Below are positions 1-8,623 of a DNA stretch of 64,000 nucleotides, one piece after another. Position numbers and translations under genes: made by a program. How positions within the stretch are numbered: position 1 is the first letter of the stretch; each line of letters begins with the position of its first letter. This stretch comes from Legionella quinlivanii (GTDB taxonomy: Bacteria > Pseudomonadota > Gammaproteobacteria > Legionellales > Legionellaceae): the NCBI RefSeq assembly GCF_003265995.1, contig NZ_MVJN01000001.1, positions 186,001 through 250,000 of the forward strand, in the 5' to 3' direction. The notes beneath the pieces were generated by a model that was given only the letters and a program-made list of their open reading frames with translations, did no database searches and had not been told where the DNA came from.

Positions 1-719
1 ATTTGTGAAGAATGCGATTCAGTACCCTGACTGGTCATTACCCAATTGGTTATTCCCCGCCGGGCAATTGTTGCAGTATCCATAGTGACTGCTCCTTCAA
101 AATCCAGAGCTATATCGCAATGTTTGGCAACTTCTTTAAGCGGCTTTCTTGAAATGGAAGTCGGTTTGCCGGAGTCTTCCTCATCACCGGTTAACACCAC
201 GGTAATATTGGCATCATTAAGAAGGTTGTTCGCTTGTAAGGCTTTTAAGGCATAAAGGATAACGATATCCCCTCCTTTATCATCGACAACGCCCGGCCCC
301 ATTGCAAAATTTGCTTCGCGCTTAAATTGCTGAAAAGGACTGTTAAGAGGGAAAACCGTATCCAGATGACCTATTAAAAGCAGACGCTTCCCTTTTTTAC
401 CTGGATGCTCGGCAATCAATGTTCCAGCCCGCTGCATGGAGGGCGGCTCTTCTTCCCAGCGCAGTTTAAAACCCAGGGCCTCAAATTCGCTCTTAAGAAT
501 TGAACCCACTTTGCGAACACCAGAAATATTGCTGGTACCGCTGTTGATATTCACCAGCTGCTCTAATAATGAAAGCTGCTCTTGCTGATGAGCCGATACA
601 AACTGCTTGATTTGCTGTTCAGGCGGCTGATTGGCTGTTGCTTCACTTGAAGCAAAACCCATCATGAGAAGTACACAAACCATTCGTTGAAGCGAGTATA
701 GCCTATTTCCTAACCGCAT
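1..719 (-). CDS. M20 family metallopeptidase, partial (C-terminus off the left edge)
   Basis: The gene runs leftward out of the window; 239 codons are visible. ATG at 719 follows an excellent ribosome site (GGAGGGGAAA). Residues about 12-28 are hydrophobic and read as a signal peptide ending near SSEATA, so export to the periplasm is likely. The M20 signature is visible: GHLDTV (His118, Asp120), the bridging acid in VVDDKGG (Asp146/147) and the catalytic pair in GDEEDSGKP (Glu180, Glu181). These bind two zinc ions and activate water in this family (glutamate carboxypeptidase/CPG2 type). Substrate cannot be told from the visible part. The gene stands alone, divergent from nothing obvious, with a palindromic repeat in the gap upstream. 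Confidence 0.88.
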   Translation of the reverse strand, partial: MRLGNRLYSLQRMVCVLLMMGFASSEATANQPPEQQIKQFVSAHQQEQLSLLEQLVNINSGTSNISGVRKVGSILKSEFEALGFKLRWEEEPPSMQRAGTLIAEHPGKKGKRLLLIGHLDTVFPLNSPFQQFKREANFAMGPGVVDDKGGDIVILYALKALQANNLLNDANITVVLTGDEEDSGKPTSISRKPLKEVAKHCDIALDFEGAVTMDTATIARRGITNWVMTSQGTESHSSQ

Positions 720-761
720 TTTCCCCTCCATAAAAGTCCGCACCAATTAATCTTGGCTGGT

Positions 762-850
762 TTGTCATTCCCGCGAAGGCGGGAATCCATTCCGGCAGTC
801 GGCATCAAAGCTAGCTTAGAGGTGGATCCCCGCCTTCGCGGGGATGACAG
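762..850. repeat. Palindromic intergenic repeat, GTCATTCCCGCGAAGGCGGG type
   Basis: Imperfect inverted repeat of about 90 bases: the left arm reads TGTCATTCCCGCGAAGGCGG and the right arm GATCCCCGCCTTCGCGGG followed by GATGACA, each itself containing a small hairpin. It lies between the M20 peptidase and the ankyrin gene. No ORF. It resembles the REP/MITE-like palindromes common in gammaproteobacterial intergenic DNA; a shorter relative is the hairpin at 7146-7166. Confidence 0.75.
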
Positions 851-972
851 TTTATTATACAATTGAGCCTAATTTAATGGCAGTATCAGCAGGTTCCATG
901 TATGTTCGCGGCATCCATAAACAAGTCCACCTGCTGAAAGCTGCATCCATCCACACTCGTAATATAACAACT

Positions 973-1686
973 CTACATTAACACGCAAGGGCATGGGGAA
1001 TAATCCGGACCATATACAATGTAATTCTTGATTTCTTCGTTTTTTGCATAATGGATAGGCTTTTTCCCTGAGAAGTCCAGCGCTTCAGAATCCGCTTTAA
1101 AACGCAGTAATAACTGCGTAAGCGCTGCATGTGATAATTTGACGCTTCGATGAAGCAAGCTGTCTCCATTCTCATTCCTCTCATTGACATTGATTCCAGC
1201 TTCAAGAAACAAGGCGACCATTTGCAGATTTCCTTTCTCGACTCCTGCAAAGACAGGACTGCCTTCATGCGTTATAAAATTAAGCTCGGCGCCCTTCTCT
1301 ACCAGTAAATTAAATACTGGTTTATGTCCCATCTCAGCGGCAATCATTAATGGCCGGGAAATAACCGGATAACGAAGTATCAACTCCCCGTCCTGTAATT
1401 CATTATTCGAAACTATAACTGGATTACCATCAGGGAAGGAGAACAACGATTGCAGTACTGGCGAATTGATATCAGCGCCATGTTCAAGCAAGAGACACGT
1501 CATTTCTACATAGCCTTTTTGTACTGCTACAGTCAGTGCAGTACAAAGTATTTCGCCTTTTTGCTGATATCGGTTGATATCAGAAATATGAGGAAGCACC
1601 TGCTCCACCACATGAAGATTGTTCTTCTCTACCGCGGCAAATAATAATTGATACTCATCTATTTTTCTAAAAAAATTGATAGTCAT
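973..1686 (-). CDS. Ankyrin repeat protein with C-terminal CaaX box (CVLM), putative effector
   Basis: A 237-residue protein made of four or five ankyrin repeats, for example TALTVAVQKGYVEMTCLLLE, RPLMIAAEMGHKPVFNLLVE, SPVFAGVEKGNLQMVALFLE and SLLHRSVKLSHAALTQLLLR. The last eleven residues are PDYSPCPCVLM followed by TAG. CVLM fits the farnesyltransferase consensus (Cys, two aliphatics, Met), and a second Cys two residues before it could be palmitoylated. Bacteria do not prenylate proteins, but Legionella ankyrin effectors such as AnkB are known to be lipidated by host enzymes, so a membrane-anchored role in a host cell is inferred. I prefer ATG at 1686 (AGGGAAG nine bases upstream) over the in-frame ATG at 1728, which has no ribosome site. 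No signal peptide. Confidence 0.8.
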   Translation of the reverse strand: MTINFFRKIDEYQLLFAAVEKNNLHVVEQVLPHISDINRYQQKGEILCTALTVAVQKGYVEMTCLLLEHGADINSPVLQSLFSFPDGNPVIVSNNELQDGELILRYPVISRPLMIAAEMGHKPVFNLLVEKGAELNFITHEGSPVFAGVEKGNLQMVALFLEAGINVNERNENGDSLLHRSVKLSHAALTQLLLRFKADSEALDFSGKKPIHYAKNEEIKNYIVYGPDYSPCPCVLM

Positions 1687-1857
1687 GATCCCAATCTTCC
1701 CTGAATATTCATGATCCTGGATATTCATTCAATCAGAATTACTGACGACTTACAATTGCCCGCAATCATACCAGGATAAATAAGTATAAACCGGGCTATT
1801 TTTTTAATTTTTTTTCTTTAAAATACGCCAATAAAAACTTATTATTAAAGAGCAAAC

Positions 1858-2346
1858 ATGCCTTTTTATGTCCCTTCCTATGCGACCCTGCTGAAACAAC
1901 TGGATGCCTTAAAAGACAATTATTTAAAAGCACGTCAAGTGCAAAGCATAAGTCTTCCCACATTGATTGCGAAGGGAAACCTGGCGCTGGCAATAGAAAT
2001 AGCAAAACGCGAGCAAACAGAAGATGAGAATCATGATTTAATGTTTCAATTAGCCAGTTTATTGAGAGAGTTAACCTGTCCTTCTGTTGAGCAAACCTAT
2101 AGATCAGAGCAACACTTTCGCTTACTTGAAAAAATAAGCTATTTAGTTAATTATGGTCCTGTGAAATTGGAACAATTAAAAGAGCTGTATCAAACAATTC
2201 CGGCTACATCGGAATACTACGAAAAGTCTCAAAAGCAGATCGCCGTCATTCAGGAAAGAATTAATTTCAGCAGCAAATCTAATGACTTGGCAGAAGAACT
2301 TACCGAAAAAGATCAAGAACGTACAGCATGCCCTTTGGGCTTGTAA
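1858..2346 (+). CDS. Hypothetical 162-residue helical protein, possible effector
   Basis: Not recognised. The protein is predicted by eye to be almost wholly alpha-helical, soluble and without signal peptide or membrane segment. Its last 30 residues contain a glutamate-rich block (AEELTEKDQER) followed by a hydrophobic extreme C-terminus (CPLGL), which is the layout of the E-block secretion signal described for Legionella Dot/Icm substrates; that is suggestive only. The start is ATG after AAAGAG with a six-base gap. It is a single gene, divergent from the CaaX ankyrin gene; the 170 bases between them are AT-rich and probably hold both promoters. Confidence 0.6.
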   Translation: MPFYVPSYATLLKQLDALKDNYLKARQVQSISLPTLIAKGNLALAIEIAKREQTEDENHDLMFQLASLLRELTCPSVEQTYRSEQHFRLLEKISYLVNYGPVKLEQLKELYQTIPATSEYYEKSQKQIAVIQERINFSSKSNDLAEELTEKDQERTACPLGL

Positions 2347-2381
2347 ATGGAGAATCCAGGCTGGGAAGACAGCTGATTTTG

Positions 2382-2421
2382 AACCCTCTCTCTAACTCTC
2401 TCCCAAAGGGAGAGAGGACTT
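2382..2421. repeat. CTCTCTAACTCTCTCCC palindromic repeat, copy 1
   Basis: Short palindrome: CTCTCTCCC, a three-base loop AAA, then GGGAGAGAG, preceded by CCCTCTCTCTAA. The same sequence recurs at 23870-23910. It sits 3' of the 162-residue gene and could form a strong stem in RNA but is not followed by a T run. A purine-rich half copy follows at about 2440-2462. Confidence 0.7.
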
Positions 2422-2605
2422 TGAGGAAAATTAAGAGAAAATCCCTCTCCTCTGAGAGGACTTTTAGCATGATTTAGCACTTAAAAAATATCGATTCTTT
2501 AAGAATACGTTAAGTTTAACCAAGTATAATTCAACTATTAATCTGACTAAATGGACTTATGTTTCTGTAAATAAACGGATTCGCAGTTTTGTTGTAGGTG
2601 ATAGC

Positions 2606-5600
2606 ATGAAAGAGAAAAAAGAGCAGGTATTTGTACAGGTTAATCTTGGTACAGATACTTATTATACCCCGACCCCAGAAGAAGATCCCGTTAATTATCC
2701 TGACGGTGAAGCCTTAAGTGTCGCCGGTCAATTAGTCGATTCAAACGGCGTTCGTCGTGATGATGAAAGCCCCTATGTCTCTGATAAAGTAGAAGTTATC
2801 ATCGGTCCCGATACATTGGGTAAGGCCGTTTATAGCCGTATCGCCCGGCAGATGGAATCCCTTCTCAAAGCTATTCTTCGCGGTGACGACCGTGCAGCTA
2901 TTATTGCTCATAGCCGCGGAGGGGTAGAAACCATTCTGCTCACCCACTACATGAATGCAATTAAAAACCTGTTCAATCAGAATAAAGGTTCTAATTACGA
3001 ACAATTCATAACCTTGCTAAAAGCCGATCCGGTTGTCGGTCCTTTTTTAGCAAATGCAACGATCACTCACAAACTGCAGCAGGAAGTGTTTCCTCAATTG
3101 AAAGCCGTTTATGAGCAAAAGCAAACAATCGATCTTAAATTAAGTATTTTTGTTCTGGATCCAGTTCCTGGCGACGTTCCCATTTACGGATGGGATGACA
3201 AGTTATTTTATCAGCCCCTTCCTGAAATCGTTGATCAGGCAGAAATCGTTTATTACGAAAACGAAATGAGCTGGGGATTTACACCCATCATGCCTAAAGC
3301 ACCGGTTCACGAAGGTGCAAAGTTTTCAGCCATTACTATTCCGGGGCATCACGGCACCGGCTCTTCCGGAAATAACTGTGACCAGACGGGAAAGCCTGTT
3401 CCGGCTGTACCGCGTAAATCAGGTGAAGGCAATGCCAATGCAAAACAAGCTCACAAATTAGTATTTTTAAAACTGCTTCGGTTTTTAAATGATAATCAAG
3501 TGCAATTCGACATGAACAGTTTTGCAAATGCGCCGGAAAAAGGCTTGCTTAACCGAGTGATTCGATCCCTTAATAAACATAAGCTGACCGATAAAGACCA
3601 TCCTCTGGTTTCCACAAAACAGACTGAAGGTGAGCCAATTGAAACAGTAATTAATTCTGAATGTCTGGTTCCTGCCACTTATCATTCTTACTATAAAATG
3701 CAGGATAATGAACTAGCCTATAAAGTGTTTAACAATACCAATTATGCCTGGCTTGGCCAGCGCAATAAAAGGTTTCGTGAAGCCTTACAAGATGGCAAAT
3801 ATGTTCCCTTATCCAGTGTCATACCACCCGTATCAGGCTTTGTTAATGAAGAACATGCCAAGATTGCCCGAGAAAAATTGTTTAAGGATTTTGGTATTGA
3901 TGCGACCTCGTCCATTGATCATCTGCTGACTCAGGCGACACAGACTCTGGTGTCAGGATTTTTAGCAGCAGTTGCCAAACCAGAAAAACAATTAAATGCA
4001 ATCGCTGTTGACCTCTCTGTTTCATCATCGATAACCGAGAGCTGGACTAATTTAATCCCTGCTGAGAAACCAGCTGGCATGCCTTCGACAGTGGCTAATC
4101 TGCTGGCAACTGAATCAGGCCAGAAAATGATTAAGGAAGGATTCTCCGCGGTGGTTGAAAAAATCAGCCAAAGCTATTTATCCGCTGGACTGGATCCCGC
4201 CACTCGATGGACCCTTTATCAGGCGATTGTGGGCGCATTTAATCAGTTTGAAGAAACACTGATTAACTTAAAAAGCAGCGCAGAAAGTCAATCTTCACAA
4301 CCTGTTCCAGTGGGCGCAGTGGCTGCCGTCGCCGCAATCGCGGCAACCAGCTCCGCGCAGAATAAACACAGTGAGCTGTCCAAACTGCTGGAAGAAGTAA
4401 AAGAGGATGCGAAGTCTTCTCTCGTTAAAACATTTGCTCAGTATCAGCAAAATCTCGAACACGAACTTCAGAACATTATTGCTACCATTAAAACACCCAA
4501 ACATGACAAATTGGTAAATGGCTTTACGAAAATAGCTTTTTCAATTGTTAAAAAGAATGCGGATACCAAAGAAATTAATAGTGAAGAGGACAAACGCTTT
4601 TTTGCCGCATTGGAAGAACGCGTAAGTGGAGTCAAGGATTCAGATTATCCAGAGACTATTGCATTGCTTTGGCCATTAATCAAAGGCGATATCATCGAGA
4701 TTTACGGCTTAGCTGGAGAAAACGCCGAAGCAATTGACTCTATTGATTCCGAGTTATTAAGCAAATATTTCGATACCGAACCGAGCTGGTCTGACTTTGA
4801 ATTACTCTTTGAAAAACTGATTAATTTCCAGAGGGATCTCAAAGCGGTTGAGATATTACCTACCGATGAATATCTGCATGAACTTCAACTGAATCTGAAT
4901 GCATTGTGTGATTGCGCTGCACGCTATTTGCCTGCTCCAGGCGGTGACTCAGAATTCGCTAAACAAGTGAGATGCTTCAGAATTCTTGCAGGAAAAGATG
5001 AGTTTCCTTCGATTGAAAAAATCAAGGGTGAATATCACCAGTTAGAAGAAACTCTTGCTGAGCTTCTCATCAAGAATAAAGACCTGTCAGAAATAAGCGA
5101 GCGTTTATCTCAGGCCAGGATTCACGCAGAAGAAAAAGTGAAAGCTCTGGAATCTGAAAATGCAGCTTCACTGCTGTTGATGCAGGCTTTGACAGCTCAG
5201 ATAGAAGATTTTCAACTGAAAACAGCGTCTTTAAAAAATCAGCTTGAAGCTCGGAATCGAGAAAAAGAGGAATTAACTGTTGAAAAAGCTGATTTGCAAA
5301 ATACTGTTGAAAGTCTTCGACAAGAAATAGCAAGTTATGCTCAAAGAATCAATGTTTTATCCTCTGAAAAAGACAGGCTGGATGCGCAGAATAAAGAGCT
5401 TTTATCGACATTATCTAAATTTAAAGGAATGAAAGAACACATTCAGGCATTGCTTGAAGACAATCAGAGACTTCAGTCAGGCAATGACAGGCTCAAGGAT
5501 GAAGTTGCTGTTTTAAAGCGGGAGAAGAGCGAGGCCGTTGCACAGCAATTCGAAATGGTAATGGAAGCCCAGGCAAAAGACAGGCAACTGTCTGCTGCCG

Positions 5601-6508
5601 CCAACGAAAATCTGGAACTAAAGTCTCAACTGGAAGTCATTACAAAGACTCGCAAGGAGTTAGATAAGCAAAACCAAAGCCTGGCAGAAGAAAATGCCAG
5701 ATTGCGTGCCGAAATTGAAGCGAAAAGCCGTAGAATGGAGGAGGCGCGAAGATTCCAGCAGGAAGCAGCTCGTGAAAACGAGGCCTTAAAGTCTGAAAAT
5801 AGCGATCTACGCAATCAATCAGCTCAAGCGAAAGAATCGGCAGAGCGACAAATGGCTCAATTTAATGCAGAGAATTCACGCCTGGCAGCAGAGTTGGATC
5901 AAGCGACGGAAAGAAACGAAGCTCAGGAGAGCGATGTCAGACGATTAGAAACTGAGAAGGCCCAGCTTGAGCAAGAACTTGCTCATGCGAGAGCAAGTCA
6001 GTCTTTGCAAGATGAAGCTAAACGTGTTGAACTTCTCAGGGCTTTAAACAGTGACACCCAAAGAAAATGTCTGAATACCATTAGCGATGAACTCATACCC
6101 CTCATTGATGGGTATCTGGAGCATCTCAACAATAAAAAAGATCCTATTGCCGAACAGAAAAAGCAAATAGTGTCAAACCTGAGAGCCATCTTAACTGACG
6201 AGGTAAAAATCCCTCTGGCAGTAGATAGAATGAAGGAATATCAAACAAAGCTAACTCAAGCAGACAAAGAGATGCTTTCATCGCATCGTGACGGTCCCTG
6301 GACACGTTTTGCCTCAAATTCGCTGAAAATCCTGGCGATAGCGATTACCGGCGTGCTTCCTGGCCTGGCCATTCTAGGTGCTTACTCTCTGATGACAGGC
6401 AAGTCGCCGATGTTCTGGCAGGCACAGGGTAATCGAACCATGCGCAAAGTGGAAGATACAATCAACCACTCCCTGAAGGAATTTGAAACTCCCGGAAGAA
6501 CTCTGTAA
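2606..6508 (+). CDS. Large coiled-coil protein with N-terminal lipase-like alpha/beta hydrolase domain, putative effector
   Basis: A 1300-residue protein. The N-terminal 300 residues look like an alpha/beta hydrolase: nucleophile elbow AHSRGG (Ser103), acid in FVLDPVPGD (Asp185 or Asp190) and histidine in TIPGHHGTG (His248/249), in the correct order for a Ser-Asp-His triad. Residues about 300-800 are helical with no motif I recognise. Residues about 820-1155 are a long coiled coil rich in Glu, Gln, Lys and Leu heptads. A hydrophobic segment at about 1240-1263 (LAIAITGVLPGLAILGAYSL) suggests membrane anchoring near the C-terminus. No signal peptide. The architecture (enzyme head, coiled-coil stalk, C-terminal membrane hairpin) is typical of Legionella effectors that act on host membranes; function is inference. 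ATG follows AGGTGA. Confidence 0.72.
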   Translation: MKEKKEQVFVQVNLGTDTYYTPTPEEDPVNYPDGEALSVAGQLVDSNGVRRDDESPYVSDKVEVIIGPDTLGKAVYSRIARQMESLLKAILRGDDRAAIIAHSRGGVETILLTHYMNAIKNLFNQNKGSNYEQFITLLKADPVVGPFLANATITHKLQQEVFPQLKAVYEQKQTIDLKLSIFVLDPVPGDVPIYGWDDKLFYQPLPEIVDQAEIVYYENEMSWGFTPIMPKAPVHEGAKFSAITIPGHHGTGSSGNNCDQTGKPVPAVPRKSGEGNANAKQAHKLVFLKLLRFLNDNQVQFDMNSFANAPEKGLLNRVIRSLNKHKLTDKDHPLVSTKQTEGEPIETVINSECLVPATYHSYYKMQDNELAYKVFNNTNYAWLGQRNKRFREALQDGKYVPLSSVIPPVSGFVNEEHAKIAREKLFKDFGIDATSSIDHLLTQATQTLVSGFLAAVAKPEKQLNAIAVDLSVSSSITESWTNLIPAEKPAGMPSTVANLLATESGQKMIKEGFSAVVEKISQSYLSAGLDPATRWTLYQAIVGAFNQFEETLINLKSSAESQSSQPVPVGAVAAVAAIAATSSAQNKHSELSKLLEEVKEDAKSSLVKTFAQYQQNLEHELQNIIATIKTPKHDKLVNGFTKIAFSIVKKNADTKEINSEEDKRFFAALEERVSGVKDSDYPETIALLWPLIKGDIIEIYGLAGENAEAIDSIDSELLSKYFDTEPSWSDFELLFEKLINFQRDLKAVEILPTDEYLHELQLNLNALCDCAARYLPAPGGDSEFAKQVRCFRILAGKDEFPSIEKIKGEYHQLEETLAELLIKNKDLSEISERLSQARIHAEEKVKALESENAASLLLMQALTAQIEDFQLKTASLKNQLEARNREKEELTVEKADLQNTVESLRQEIASYAQRINVLSSEKDRLDAQNKELLSTLSKFKGMKEHIQALLEDNQRLQSGNDRLKDEVAVLKREKSEAVAQQFEMVMEAQAKDRQLSAAANENLELKSQLEVITKTRKELDKQNQSLAEENARLRAEIEAKSRRMEEARRFQQEAARENEALKSENSDLRNQSAQAKESAERQMAQFNAENSRLAAELDQATERNEAQESDVRRLETEKAQLEQELAHARASQSLQDEAKRVELLRALNSDTQRKCLNTISDELIPLIDGYLEHLNNKKDPIAEQKKQIVSNLRAILTDEVKIPLAVDRMKEYQTKLTQADKEMLSSHRDGPWTRFASNSLKILAIAITGVLPGLAILGAYSLMTGKSPMFWQAQGNRTMRKVEDTINHSLKEFETPGRTL

Positions 6509-6518
6509 TTATCTGGCC

Positions 6519-6546
6519 AGCGCCTTTCATGAAAGTGAAAGGCGCT
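6519..6546. terminator. Hairpin terminator between convergent genes
   Basis: Perfect 11-bp stem AGCGCCTTTCA / TGAAAGGCGCT with a six-base loop (TGAAAG), ten bases after the stop of the coiled-coil gene and just before the stop of the convergent AhpD-like gene. The flanks are only mildly T-rich, so it may act for both strands weakly. Confidence 0.65.
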
Positions 6547-6550
6547 ACTT

Positions 6551-6997
6551 CTAATTATTTACGGGCAGTTTACGAAAGCCCACTGCAAGTCGATTCCAGC
6601 CATTGATGGTGATGATAGCAACCGTCAAATCAACTGCTTCTTTTTCGCTGAAATGTTTCAGCAATTCCTCATAGACTTCATCAGGCGCATGAGTTTCAGA
6701 TAATAAAGTAATTGCCTCAGCCCAGGCTAGAGCCGCCCGTTCGAGCTCTGTGAAGAATGGCGCTTCATGCCATACGGCAACAGCATTCAGACGTCTTTGC
6801 GTTTCCCCAGCTTTTAAAGCATCAACACAATGCATATCAACACAGAATACACAGCCATTGATTTGAGAAACTCGCAGTTTCAGCAACTCAAGCAAGCGCT
6901 TGTCCAATCCGGATTCATTCACAAATCGCTCAAGATTCAACATCGCTTTAAGTGCTTCAGGAGATGCTTTATAGAAATCGGCTCGCGAAATAGTCAT
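6551..6997 (-). CDS. AhpD/carboxymuconolactone decarboxylase-like protein
   Basis: A 148-residue all-helical protein of the AhpD-like alkylhydroperoxidase superfamily. The active-site helix contains the redox pair and following histidine in NGCVFCVDMHCVDALKAGE (Cys-x-x-Cys-x-x-x-His). Family members reduce peroxides or act as thiol oxidoreductases in the cytoplasm. I place the start at ATG 6997, giving MTISRADFYK, because GGGGG lies five bases upstream; an upstream in-frame ATG at 7009 sits almost on a TATACT -10-like box. Stand-alone gene, convergent with the coiled-coil gene. Confidence 0.85.
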   Translation of the reverse strand: MTISRADFYKASPEALKAMLNLERFVNESGLDKRLLELLKLRVSQINGCVFCVDMHCVDALKAGETQRRLNAVAVWHEAPFFTELERAALAWAEAITLLSETHAPDEVYEELLKHFSEKEAVDLTVAIITINGWNRLAVGFRKLPVNN

Positions 6998-7145
6998 CCT
7001 AACCCCCATAAGTATAATGGATTATCAGCCGTGAAATGTGAGTTAATTATAGCTCATGGGAAAAAAGCAGTGTCGGGGTTGCCTCTAGCGTCTGCGTCCC
7101 TCGGCTTGTCCCTGAGGGATCCAGGAAACTCGTAGATTAACTGGA

Positions 7146-7166
7146 TTCCCCGCATAAAGCGGGGAA
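7146..7166. repeat. Short GC-rich hairpin
   Basis: TTCCCCGC, loop ATAAA, GCGGGGAA: a perfect 8-bp stem located 54 bases beyond the stop of the flavoprotein gene on the minus strand. There is no T run, so a role as intrinsic terminator is doubtful; it resembles half of the palindromic element at 762-850. Confidence 0.5.
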
Positions 7167-7219
7167 CGTAGTGGTGTGAGGAAATGCCACGAGCGTTGCT
7201 ACGTGAATAAAGCAAGGAC

Positions 7220-8506
7220 TCAAGTAGGAATTTGCGTGCTTAACTGCTGTAATTCATATTGAAGACAGGAGATTTTTTCTCGGTGGCTAATCAGTGATTT
7301 AAAATGCTCAAGAGATTCTATATAGTCCGCAGCACGTTCTTTCCGATAATCACCCTGCTCGGCAAACTGGTTCTCCACCCCATCAAATAGCTCAGCCGCA
7401 TCCTCCAGGGCATTCTCTATTCCGCATCCCAATAGAAAATTGGCAGGCATAAACGCATCCCCTATCAGGCAATAAAATCCACCCTGGGGAAGACCCATCG
7501 CATGATGGCTTGCTATTTCGAGATTCATTTTGAACACTGAAGACAGGTTTAAGGCTCTGGTTTTGAATTTTTCATTCTTCATTAACAATTGAATGATACG
7601 GTCAAACCATTTTTTTAGCTCCCCGGTGTCTTTACTTTGTAAGATTTCCTCAGGCACTTCACCAGTAGCATAGACGATTTCAGACTGCTTTGAGTACTTT
7701 ATAAAGAACACGGGGGAACGTTCAAGCTTCCAGCCTAAAGATTTAAGCTCAGATATCTGCTCCGGAGACAAAATGATACTGGAATCGAAGGGGGTCATTA
7801 CCGGGATACGCATCATCTCAAAAGGAGCATTCTCAATGGCCAGACTGATAATACCAAAGGCATTATATTCAGGATTCTCAATCGGCTCATAGGAAATCGC
7901 AAACTCCGGATTTTGACTATTCCAAATTTGTGTATAGGATTTAGCAGTTTTTCCGGACGCATCAACCAGCAGGTCAAAATGAACGCTCTGCTGCTTACCA
8001 TCCATTTCAAGTATTAACTCCTGCTCCTTTCCCCTGGCCTCGATAACCTGAGTATCTCCTTTGTGAAAAACCAATTGCTGATCGTCTGAAAACTGAATTG
8101 TATTTCTTTTAAAAGAATACGCTCTCTTCGCATAAATAAATTGTAATTTTTCATACTGATAGCGTTGCAAATCACTAATAGCAATCACAGTACGCTCTTT
8201 CTCAATAAGCTCAAAAAAAGCCAGATCAAGACGCTCTTCTTCGTTAAGTTCGGGAAGCTCTTGCGGCGCAATTAGCTGACATCGAAAATCCCTCTGATTT
8301 AAAAAGTATGCTTTATTTTTAAGCGAGCTTAAATTAAAGAAATCAGTAATGGTTTGCTCTTGCAATACCACTCCCTGACTACGGCTAAACAATTGATCTT
8401 CTCGCCTTGAATCTATCAAATGAACCGAATAGCCTTTACTTAACAAGCTAAGAGCAGCAGCCAATCCGGCTGGCCCCATCCCCATAATATAGGCATTTTT
8501 TGTCAT
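7220..8506 (-). CDS. FAD-dependent oxidoreductase (monooxygenase-like)
   Basis: A 428-residue flavoprotein. The N-terminal Rossmann motif YIMGMGPAGLAAALSLLSKG (residues 6-25) binds the ADP part of FAD, followed by the acidic strand end LIDSR. A second flavin motif is likely in GFYCLIGDAFMPANFLLGCG near residue 345-365 (the GD motif contacting the FAD ribityl chain), and VDASGKT near 195 fits the DG-type motif of the p-hydroxybenzoate hydroxylase class. No signal peptide. Substrate unknown. It lies 118 bases downstream of the polysaccharide operon on the same strand, so it might be read through, but nothing ties it to sugar synthesis. Confidence 0.78.
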   Translation of the reverse strand: MTKNAYIMGMGPAGLAAALSLLSKGYSVHLIDSRREDQLFSRSQGVVLQEQTITDFFNLSSLKNKAYFLNQRDFRCQLIAPQELPELNEEERLDLAFFELIEKERTVIAISDLQRYQYEKLQFIYAKRAYSFKRNTIQFSDDQQLVFHKGDTQVIEARGKEQELILEMDGKQQSVHFDLLVDASGKTAKSYTQIWNSQNPEFAISYEPIENPEYNAFGIISLAIENAPFEMMRIPVMTPFDSSIILSPEQISELKSLGWKLERSPVFFIKYSKQSEIVYATGEVPEEILQSKDTGELKKWFDRIIQLLMKNEKFKTRALNLSSVFKMNLEIASHHAMGLPQGGFYCLIGDAFMPANFLLGCGIENALEDAAELFDGVENQFAEQGDYRKERAADYIESLEHFKSLISHREKISCLQYELQQLSTQIPT

Positions 8507-8623
8507 AAAGAGTTATGAATTAGTGAGTGTGTGAAGATGGTATCACTGGATTATTAAGAAATTATTAGGATCTGTATTAAGAAAGCTTGATTTTGACTGC
8601 AAAAACGACCGAGGTTTCGTTCA

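Noticed and set aside
978-1268. 96-codon frame inside the ankyrin gene ending in Cys
   Set aside because: It is another frame of the well supported ankyrin gene, with no ribosome site or recognisable protein.
2325-2346. C-terminal CPLGL as a CaaX box
   Set aside because: The Cys is the fifth residue from the end, not the fourth, so prenylation is not expected.
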